Below are positions 57,459-64,000 of a stretch of 64,000 nucleotides of DNA, one piece after another. Position 1 is the first letter of the stretch; each line of letters starts with the position of its first letter. The translations under genes were made by a program, and so were the position numbers. This DNA is from JACKJP01 sp050249695. Lineage in GTDB: Bacteria; Pseudomonadota; Alphaproteobacteria; Rhizobiales; Tepidamorphaceae. Below the pieces are notes generated by a model that did not search any database, was not told the origin of the DNA, and saw only the letters and a program-made list of their open reading frames with translations. The stretch is taken from NCBI GenBank assembly GCA_050249695.1, contig JBFWQA010000003.1, positions 473,259 to 537,258 of the forward strand, given 5' to 3'.

Positions 57459-58634
57459 CTAGTAGCTTTTCGGCAGACCCAATGAATGCTGGGCGAAATA
57501 ATTGAGCACCATCTCGCGGCTTACCGGCGCCGTCTTGTGCAGGCGGGCGATGAACCAGAGGTCGGCAAGCCCGTACTCGATGGCCAGTCCGTTGCCGCCA
57601 TGGACCTGGATCGCCTGGTCGAGCGCCTTGAGGGAGGAATCCGCGGCCGCGAACTTGGCCATGTTGGATGCCTCGCCGGCTTCGACCGACCCGCCGTCGT
57701 AGAGCTGGGCGGCCCGCGCGGTCATCAGGCGCGCCTGCTGAACGCCCACATAGGCTTCGGCGAGCGGGTGGGAAACGCCCTGGTGCGCACCGATCGGGAT
57801 GCCCCAGACCGAGCGGTCGCCGGCATATTGCGCGCCCCTTTCGATCGCATAGCGGGCGATGCCGTTGTTGATCGCCGCCGCGCAGATTCGCTCCGGATTG
57901 AGGCCGGCAAACAAATGCTTCAGCCCTTTTCCTTCCTCGCCGACGATGGCGTCCGCAGGCAGTGCGACGTCGTCGAACCACAGCATGAACTGGGTCTCCG
58001 GCACGTGCAGCACCGTTTCGATGGGCGTCCTGCGAATGCCGGGCGCGTCGACCGGCACGAGGAATAGCGAGAGCTTCCCTCTTTCCCGCTCATCGAATTC
58101 CGGCGCCCGCGCCACCACCATGATCGCATCGACCTCGTCGACCGCCGATGTCCAGTATTTCTGCCCGATCAGACGCCAGCCATTGCCGTCCTTGCGGGCT
58201 ATGGTGGAGACCTTGTGGGTGTTGGACCCGGCGTTCGGTTCGGTGATCGCGAAGGCAAGCCTGCGCTCGCCCGAGGCGAGGCCGGGCAGCCACTCACGCT
58301 TCTGCTCCTCGCTTCCGTGTTCCTGGATGATCGGTGCGCAGATCGAGCCGATCACGAGGCTCAGGATCGGACAGCCCTGTGCGGCGGTCTCCTCCACGAT
58401 GACGTTGTAGTCCGCCATTCCGCCGCCGCCGCCGCCGAACTCCTCCGACACGTGGACGCCGAGGAAACCGGCCTGTCCGAGCGCCCTCCAGAGTTCGTCG
58501 GGCTTTGCGTTGCGCTTGACAATGTCCTGGAAATACTTGCGGCCGAAGCCGGAAACGAGCTTACCGACATTGTCGCGGAGCATCGCGTGATGCTCTGCCG
58601 TGTCGACCAGTGTGGATGCGAAGACCGAACGCAT
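57459..58634 (-). CDS. Acyl-CoA dehydrogenase
   Basis: A 391-residue FAD enzyme. N-terminal helical domain, then the FAD/substrate loop FAITEPNAGSNTHKVSTIA, beta-domain KYWTSAVDEVDAIMVVARA, and C-terminal helices with IERGAQYAGDRSVWGIPIGAHQGVSHPLAE and IQVHGGNGLAIEYG, where the latter is the flavin-binding region near the usual catalytic base. It introduces the alpha,beta double bond in beta-oxidation. It lies 17 bases after the 3-hydroxyacyl-CoA dehydrogenase gene. Confidence 0.95.
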   Translation of the reverse strand: MRSVFASTLVDTAEHHAMLRDNVGKLVSGFGRKYFQDIVKRNAKPDELWRALGQAGFLGVHVSEEFGGGGGGMADYNVIVEETAAQGCPILSLVIGSICAPIIQEHGSEEQKREWLPGLASGERRLAFAITEPNAGSNTHKVSTIARKDGNGWRLIGQKYWTSAVDEVDAIMVVARAPEFDERERGKLSLFLVPVDAPGIRRTPIETVLHVPETQFMLWFDDVALPADAIVGEEGKGLKHLFAGLNPERICAAAINNGIARYAIERGAQYAGDRSVWGIPIGAHQGVSHPLAEAYVGVQQARLMTARAAQLYDGGSVEAGEASNMAKFAAADSSLKALDQAIQVHGGNGLAIEYGLADLWFIARLHKTAPVSREMVLNYFAQHSLGLPKSY

Positions 58635-58651
58635 TTATTGCAATTCCCGCT

Positions 58652-59515
58652 TTAGAGAGCCGACGCGTCGGGCCAGTCGTAGAAGCCCTTGCCGGCCTTT
58701 CGGCCGAGATGGCCCCGGGCCACCATGTCCTGGAGAAGCTTCGGCGGTGCGAAATGGGGGCCGAGAGCCGTTTCGAGATGCCGCGCAATGTCGAGCCGGA
58801 CGTCGAGCCCGACGACGTCGGACAAGCGCAGCGGACCCATCGGGTGGCGATATGCCGTGGTCACCGCGCGGTCGATATCTTCCGGCGTGGAGACGCCGGC
58901 CTCGACCATCCGGATCGCCTCCATGGCCAGGACGAGATCGAGCCGACTTGTGGCGAAGCCGGGGTGATCGGCGACCACGGCTGTCTTCTTGCCGATCGCT
59001 TCGGAGAACGCCTTCGCCTGCTCGATGGCCGTGTCCGATGTCGCCTTGCCGCGGACGATCTCCACGAGCATCAATGACCAGACCGGATTGAAGAAGTGCA
59101 TTCCCAGGAAGCGCGCAGGGTCGCTGACGCTCGCGCTCAGCGCGTCGATGCTTAGCGAACTCGTGTTGGTGGCGACCAGGCGCGGCGCGCGTTCGTCGAT
59201 CTCGCCCAGCACTGTGCGCTTGACGTCAAATCGTTCAGGCACACTCTCGATGATCAGGTCGAGTTCCTGCGGCAGGTCGGACACCGTCTCAACGAACAGA
59301 ACGGAGGCCAGGCGCTCCTCGGCGGTCGCAGCATCCGTCTTGCCACGGCGCACCGCGTCTTCGCCGGCTCTCCTCATGGCCTCGACAGCGCTGCGGGCCC
59401 TGCCCCCGTCGGGTTCCACGAGATGCGTCCGGAAACCGGCCATTGCGAAAACATAGGCAATGCCCGCCCCCATCGTGCCGGCCCCGGCCACGGCGATCGA
59501 TCCGGCGTCAAGCAT
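58652..59515 (-). CDS. 3-hydroxyacyl-CoA dehydrogenase
   Basis: A 287-residue NAD enzyme. Rossmann motif VAGAGTMGAGIAYVFAMAG, the catalytic His in MHFFNPVWSLMLVEIV and the C-terminal dimer domain with HPMGPLRLSDVVGLDVRLDI. It oxidises the 3-hydroxyacyl-CoA made by the hydratase. The start is ATG 59515, 8 bp inside the monooxygenase gene; an ATG two codons earlier is equally possible. Confidence 0.94.
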   Translation of the reverse strand: MLDAGSIAVAGAGTMGAGIAYVFAMAGFRTHLVEPDGGRARSAVEAMRRAGEDAVRRGKTDAATAEERLASVLFVETVSDLPQELDLIIESVPERFDVKRTVLGEIDERAPRLVATNTSSLSIDALSASVSDPARFLGMHFFNPVWSLMLVEIVRGKATSDTAIEQAKAFSEAIGKKTAVVADHPGFATSRLDLVLAMEAIRMVEAGVSTPEDIDRAVTTAYRHPMGPLRLSDVVGLDVRLDIARHLETALGPHFAPPKLLQDMVARGHLGRKAGKGFYDWPDASAL

Positions 59516-61136
59516 GTGCATTGGCCGTAGCCGCGAGGCCGAGCGTGCGCAGGGCAAAGCCCGGATAGCCGTCGCTCGCAGCGCTCTGCAACAGCCGCCG
59601 ATAGTGACGTACGCCACCCGAATACGGCATGAAGACGCGCGGCTTTCCGGGAAGCTCGCCGCCATTGTAGAAGCTGTCGGCGGTCATGTAGAGCGTTTCC
59701 CTCGCCCGTTCCTGGACATGCGCCGTCCAGTCCCGCTCTGCCTCTTCCGTCACCTCGACCTCGTCGATCCCCTTGTCGCATTGGTGCTCCAGAAGCCGGA
59801 CGAACCAATCGACCTGCTCCTCGATGGAGACCATCACGTTCGACAGGACGGACGGGCTGCCAGGACCGGCGACAATAAACATGTTGGGGAAGCCGGCCGT
59901 GCCGACGCCAAGATGCGTCAGGGGCCCGTTGCGCCACTTGTCGCGCAGCAACCGGCCGTTCCGGCCCCTTATGTCGGGCTTGAGGATGGATCCCGTCAGA
60001 GCGTCGAACCCCGTCGCATAGATCAGCACGTCGAGGCGATGATGCTTGGCGGTCGTGTTTATGCCGTCCGTCGTGAAGCCGGTGATAGGCTCGGCCCTGA
60101 TGTCGGCCAACTCCACGTTCGGGCGGCTGAACGCTTCGAAGTAGCCGCTATCGACCGAAGGGCGCCGCGTCGCGAAACGGTGCGTGCTGGGCACGAGGCT
60201 GTCGCGGAGCGCAGGCTCGGCGATCCGCTCGGCGATCTTCCTTTTCAGGAAGGCCGTCGCGACATCGTTGGCCTTTTCGTCCAGGAGGATGTCCGGATAG
60301 GTGAGCGCGAAGCCGAAACCGAGACGATGGTAGGCCTTCTCGAACACCGCTTCGCGCTCCTCAGCGGGCGCATCGAGGGTCTTCGTCTTTCCCGGCAGGA
60401 AACCCAGCCCGGTGGGTGAATTCCGCATGAGCTGGCGGCGCTCGTCATAGTTCGCCTTGACCTGGCGGTCCTCCTCGTCCGTCAGCGGCGCGTTGGCCGC
60501 CGGCACGGAATAGTTGGCCGTCCTCTGAAACACAGTGACGTGCTCAGCCGTTCGAGCGATCACGGGCATCATCTGCATGCCCGAGGATCCGGTTCCCAGG
60601 ATGCCGACGCGCTTGCCCGAGAAGTCGTGGCTCCGTTCCTTGGGCCAGTTGGCGCTGACGATCGTCTCTCCCGCGAAATCTTCCTGGCCCGGGTAGGAGG
60701 GAAGCTTCGGCGCGGAGAGCTGGCCAAGGCACAGGAGGAGGGTCCGGCACCTGAAGGCGCGGCCGTCCTGCACCCGCACCGTCCAGGTGGCGGAAGCCTC
60801 GTCATAGTCGGCCGATTCGACCCGCGCGCGGAGTTCGATCCCGGACCGCAGCCCGAACCGGTCAGCGACGTGATTGATGTAGCGGAGAATTTCCGGCTGT
60901 GTCGGATAGCGCTCAGACCACCGCCACTCCTGCTCGAGCTCCCGCGAAAAGCTGTAGGAATAGTCGTAGCTTTCGACATCGCAACGCGCGCCGGGATAGC
61001 GATTGTGGTTCCAGACGCCGCCGATCTCGTCCGACGCCTCAAGCACCAGCGTTTCGAATCCCGCCTCGCGGAAGCTGTAAAGGGCACGCAGCCCGGCAAG
61101 GCCGGCGCCGACGACGATTACCGCAACCTCACGCAT
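59508..61136 (-). CDS. Flavin-containing monooxygenase, Baeyer-Villiger type
   Basis: A 542-residue class B flavoprotein monooxygenase. FAD motif VVGAGLAGLRALY at the N-terminus; NADPH motif GILGTGSSGMQMMP near residue 195. The fingerprint that precedes it reads FAGETIVSANWP: it keeps F, G and WP of the Baeyer-Villiger pattern FxGxxxHxxxW(P/D) but has Val in place of His. It would insert oxygen into a ketone to give an ester or lactone, or hydroxylate a related substrate. First gene of the operon; GGGAGGAG precedes the ATG and a TetR-type operator sits in its promoter. Confidence 0.92.
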   Translation of the reverse strand: MREVAVIVVGAGLAGLRALYSFREAGFETLVLEASDEIGGVWNHNRYPGARCDVESYDYSYSFSRELEQEWRWSERYPTQPEILRYINHVADRFGLRSGIELRARVESADYDEASATWTVRVQDGRAFRCRTLLLCLGQLSAPKLPSYPGQEDFAGETIVSANWPKERSHDFSGKRVGILGTGSSGMQMMPVIARTAEHVTVFQRTANYSVPAANAPLTDEEDRQVKANYDERRQLMRNSPTGLGFLPGKTKTLDAPAEEREAVFEKAYHRLGFGFALTYPDILLDEKANDVATAFLKRKIAERIAEPALRDSLVPSTHRFATRRPSVDSGYFEAFSRPNVELADIRAEPITGFTTDGINTTAKHHRLDVLIYATGFDALTGSILKPDIRGRNGRLLRDKWRNGPLTHLGVGTAGFPNMFIVAGPGSPSVLSNVMVSIEEQVDWFVRLLEHQCDKGIDEVEVTEEAERDWTAHVQERARETLYMTADSFYNGGELPGKPRVFMPYSGGVRHYRRLLQSAASDGYPGFALRTLGLAATANAHA

Positions 61137-61166
61137 CCAGCTCCTCCCAAAGCCAGTACCCGCATC

Positions 61167-61196
61167 ATCATAATTCTACCCGTCAGTAGATTTCAA
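61167..61196 (-). promoter_or_regulatory. Promoter of the monooxygenase operon with embedded operator
   Basis: On the minus strand TTGAAA (61196-61191) and TATGAT (61172-61167) are 18 bp apart. Between them lies TCTACTGACGGGTAGA (61190-61175), an inverted repeat CTAC-N6-GTAG. A repressor bound there would block polymerase. Confidence 0.7.
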
Positions 61197-61253
61197 GATA
61201 GATCGGTACTTTTCTGCTCAGCCGGAGGCAGACTTGCGGTTTAAGGCTAGCTG

Positions 61254-61883
61254 TCAGGTCGTCGGCTCGGCTTTGGCCCTGGACAAGTTGAGGAGCGTCT
61301 TGGTCATCCGCTCGGAAATCTCGTCGATCGAAAGCGGTCCTTGGGAATTGAACCAGAACGTCGTCCAGCTTACGGCACCGACCAGCGCGAATGCCGCAAC
61401 ACGCGTGTCCGGCACGGATATGTCTCCGCTCTCGACGCCCTTTGCGAGCAGTCCTTCCACTTTCGACATGAAGCGCTGACGCATGCCCGCCAGCCTTGCC
61501 GCATCCGAGGCGTCGAGGTTCTTCTCTTCACGGATGTTGATGGCGATGCTCTTCTGCGATTGCAGAACGGCGGTCACATAGATCGGCACGAACTGCGTCA
61601 TGGTTTCCGCCGGGCCGACGTCGAGCGCGAGGGCGTGATCGATCGCATCAATGGCCCGCTGGACGCCTTGCGAGCAGATCTCGCCCAGAAGCGCTCTCTT
61701 CGAACCGAAGTTCAGGTAGATGAAGGGCTTGGCGACGCCGAGCTGCTCGGCTACCTGGTCGAGCGTGGTGTTCGCGAAGCCGCGCTCGTAGAACAGGTCG
61801 GTCGCCGCCTCGAGGATCCGGTGCCTCTTGAAGTCAGCAACTGCGTCGCGAATCTTCTGCTTCTGCATGGTGGACCGTGCCAC
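61254..61883 (-). CDS. TetR family transcriptional regulator
   Basis: A 209-residue regulator. The N-terminal helix-turn-helix is RHRILEAATDLFYERGFANTTLDQVAEQLGVAKPFIYLNFGSKRALL; the C-terminal ligand/dimer domain resembles TetR_C families of fatty-acid and aromatic acid catabolism. It lies between the monooxygenase operon and the divergent esterase gene. Matching CTAC-N6-GTAG operators occur in both promoters, so it most likely represses both until a pathway CoA ester or the substrate binds. GTG start, with GGGAGG eight bases upstream; ATG five codons later is an alternative. Confidence 0.93.
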   Translation of the reverse strand: MARSTMQKQKIRDAVADFKRHRILEAATDLFYERGFANTTLDQVAEQLGVAKPFIYLNFGSKRALLGEICSQGVQRAIDAIDHALALDVGPAETMTQFVPIYVTAVLQSQKSIAINIREEKNLDASDAARLAGMRQRFMSKVEGLLAKGVESGDISVPDTRVAAFALVGAVSWTTFWFNSQGPLSIDEISERMTKTLLNLSRAKAEPTT

Positions 61884-61916
61884 GTCTTGCGCCTCCCTAG
61901 CCCGGCCGCGAAGGCG

Positions 61917-61949
61917 GCTACTGACAAGTAGACCTTTCTACCGTATTAA
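61917..61949 (+). promoter_or_regulatory. Esterase promoter with three operator half-sites
   Basis: CTGACA (61921-61926) and TATTAA (61944-61949) are 17 bp apart. CTAC (61918-61921), GTAG (61928-61931) and CTAC (61938-61941) alternate every 10 bp. Predicted transcription starts at or next to the esterase ATG (61956). Confidence 0.65.
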
Positions 61950-61955
61950 GACAAC

Positions 61956-62849
61956 ATGAACCTGCACCCGATCATTGCACAGCTCGTCGCAGACCCGAGA
62001 ATGACGGTGCGCGTCCCGCCGCCTCACATACCGCTCGAACGCATCCGGGAAGCCGCCAACAAAGCCATGGCCCGTGGACCTTCGCCCGATCTGGCATCCA
62101 TCAAGGACATTCGGCTTTCCGACGGGAAGAAAGACGTTCCAGTCCGGGTCTACCGGTCCGATGAGGGGCCCGCCGAAGGCGCGATCGTCTTCGTCCACGG
62201 AGGCGGCTTTGTCTGGGGCTCGCTCGACACGCATGACGGCCTGTGCCGCCGTATGGCGGTGGCCACCGGACAGGCCGTCGTCTCGGTCGACTACCGCCTG
62301 TCACCGGAAGCTTCGTTTCCCGCGGCCGAAGACGACGTCGTTCATGTCGCGCGCGAGGCCTTCGATGGGGCGATCGATGGCATTTCCCCGGGGCGTTCGG
62401 TCAGCCTCTGCGGCGACAGCGCAGGCGGCTATCTCGCCTGCCATGCCGCCGGAGAATTGATCCGCACCGGCAACGAACTGAACCGGCTGGTTCTCTTGTA
62501 TCCGGCACTCGACCCTGGCTGCGGCGCTCCGAGCCACATACGCAATGCGCAAGGACCCGTACTGACAAGCGAGGCGATGAAATGGTTCTGGTCAAAACAT
62601 GGGCTGACGCCCGAGCACCACTTGCGAACGGATCGCAATCTTGGTCGCTACCCGCCGACCTTCGTCCTCGCCGCCGAGTTTGACCCGCTGCATGACGAGG
62701 CCGAAAGATTTGCGTCAGAGCTTGCGGAAAGCGGCGTCGACGTGGAGTTTTTGACCGCGCCGGGGCTCGTCCATGGCTTCCTTTCACTCGATATCCCGCG
62801 CAGCCTGCGCGACCAGTGGGAAAGCCGGATCTTCGCGAGATTGCGTTGA
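61956..62849 (+). CDS. Alpha/beta hydrolase (HSL-type esterase)
   Basis: A 297-residue esterase of the hormone-sensitive-lipase group. The oxyanion-hole motif HGGG is at residues 81-84, the nucleophile Ser155 is in GDSAGG, the acid is in EFDPLHDEA and the His in GLVHGF. It would hydrolyse the ester or lactone made by the monooxygenase. Divergent from the TetR gene. There is no ribosome site; the promoter places the transcript start at the ATG, so the mRNA is probably leaderless. Confidence 0.94.
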   Translation: MNLHPIIAQLVADPRMTVRVPPPHIPLERIREAANKAMARGPSPDLASIKDIRLSDGKKDVPVRVYRSDEGPAEGAIVFVHGGGFVWGSLDTHDGLCRRMAVATGQAVVSVDYRLSPEASFPAAEDDVVHVAREAFDGAIDGISPGRSVSLCGDSAGGYLACHAAGELIRTGNELNRLVLLYPALDPGCGAPSHIRNAQGPVLTSEAMKWFWSKHGLTPEHHLRTDRNLGRYPPTFVLAAEFDPLHDEAERFASELAESGVDVEFLTAPGLVHGFLSLDIPRSLRDQWESRIFARLR

Positions 62850-63146
62850 CACCGGCGGGTCTTCTTGTGCGGCAGGAATAGAGGCTCAGGGTTCGCCAAG
62901 AGATTTCTGACGGCCGGTTCGAGGAGGACGCCCGCGGGCCATTGATGAGAGGGGATTCCCAATGCCGGCGGCGGAGCGCCGGCGCTTCGGCTGCCGCCCC
63001 CTGCACCTTCTGCCGAGGCGGGAGGGCGGGACGGTGAACTGGAAGAAGCTCGATCGCCTTGACAAGGAAGAGCGGCTGCCCGTCCGCAAGTGAGCCTTTG
63101 GGAAGGGGGTATCTGCGGCTTGAAAATACGGACACCGCACGGACAC
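62850..63146. other. Non-coding stretch between the esterase gene and the rRNA operon end
   Basis: About 300 bases. A short frame (GTG 63034 to 63093, about 19 codons) has a G-rich site before it but no recognisable product. GGACAC occurs twice near 63130-63145. I see no gene. Confidence 0.5.
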
Positions 63147-63185
63147 AATAAAAAAGGGCTCAACCGCGAAATCGGTTAAGCCCTT
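63147..63185 (-). terminator. rRNA operon terminator
   Basis: On the minus strand AAGGGCTTAACCG and CGGTTGAGCCCTT form a long stem followed by a T run, 9 bases after the tRNA. Confidence 0.9.
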
Positions 63186-63192
63186 GAAAATG

Positions 63193-63270
<78 letters not shown>

Positions 63271-63426
63271 TCAATTCTCTTGCCGGCTTATTCTCGCTCA
63301 TCAACATGGCGGAGAAAAAGGCCGAAGCCTCTACAAACTGCAAAGGCCGCCCTTGCGAGCGGCCTGTTGATGCCCTTGCAAAGGCACATCGTGATAAGAG
63401 GGATTTCATTGAAACTGCCCTTGGCA

Positions 63427-63544
63427 GGCCTGGCGACGACCTACTCTCCCAGGTCTTGAGACATAGTACCATCGGCGCTGAGGAGTTTAACGACCGAGTT
63501 CGGGATGGGATCGGGTTCAGGCTCCTCGCTATGGCCACCAGGCC
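63427..63544 (-). rRNA. rrf: 5S ribosomal RNA
   Basis: About 118 bases on the minus strand. GGCCTGG at the 5' end pairs with CCAGGCC at the 3' end. Internal landmarks: CCCGATCCCATCCCGAACTCGG (loop B/C region) and GGGAGAGTAGGTC near the 3' end. Ends are set by pairing and may be off by a few bases. Confidence 0.93.
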
Positions 63545-63634
63545 GGCGAAAGGCAGTTTCTTTACATGCAATCTGGATTTGTCTTTTCAATGCCACTCGG
63601 CGCGAACGCCGGATGGAAACGGGTAATGAGAATA

Positions 63635-64000
<366 letters not shown>

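Overview
The window looks like chromosomal DNA of a GC-rich alphaproteobacterium of the Hyphomicrobiales (Rhizobiales). The evidence is a fused anthranilate synthase trpE(G) with a tandem-Trp leader peptide, a PhyR/NepR/EcfG general stress response core, a eukaryote-type glutamine synthetase II beside a DUF2735 gene, an intracellular PHB depolymerase, and a 23S-5S-tRNA-fMet rRNA operon end. I see no insertion sequence, prophage or CRISPR array. I do not name a genus.

Layout. 0-8 kb: the end of an ABC-2 exporter operon, trpE(G) with its attenuator, a cold-shock gene, an isochorismatase-type hydrolase, an L,D-transpeptidase and an AI-2E family permease. 8.2-18.2 kb: a general stress response island. 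phyR and nepR-ecfG are divergent, and around them lie csbD, DUF1328, YqjD/YqjE-like, dps, DUF3309, PRC-barrel and small membrane protein genes plus an HWE histidine kinase. I find ten GGAAC-N16/17-(C/A)(G/A)TT promoters here, so most of the island appears to be controlled by the sigma factor it encodes. 18.4-21.4 kb: modE-modABC (molybdate uptake). 21.4-23.6 kb: a degraded membrane-protein relic and a GGDEF-EAL protein.

23.8-42.2 kb: a complete Wzx/Wzy-type exopolysaccharide locus. It has an initiating phosphoglycosyltransferase, a NusG/RfaH-like antiterminator, Ugd, three glycosyltransferases, an acetyltransferase, Wzx, a pyruvyltransferase, Wzy, secreted trimming enzymes (deacetylase, GH10 endoglycanase, SGNH esterase), a methyltransferase, a Wza-like exporter and a Wzc-like co-polymerase/tyrosine kinase. 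A perfect match to the RfaH ops consensus lies in the leader of ugd, just downstream of the NusG-like gene.

42.5-49.3 kb: glnII with a sigma-54 promoter, DUF2735, a glutathione transferase, phaZ, and a divergent pair of citrate-synthase-family genes, one fused to a DNA-binding domain. 49.3-62.8 kb: a twelve-gene catabolic operon on the minus strand: flavin monooxygenase, a beta-oxidation set, CoA ligase, NTF2-like protein, TRAP transporter, thiolase and SDR. A TetR gene and a divergent esterase flank it. Matching CTAC-N6-GTAG operators sit inside both promoters, which points to one TetR-controlled pathway: oxygenation of a ketone or similar substrate, ester hydrolysis, CoA activation and beta-oxidation. 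63.1-64 kb: the 3' end of an rRNA operon on the minus strand.
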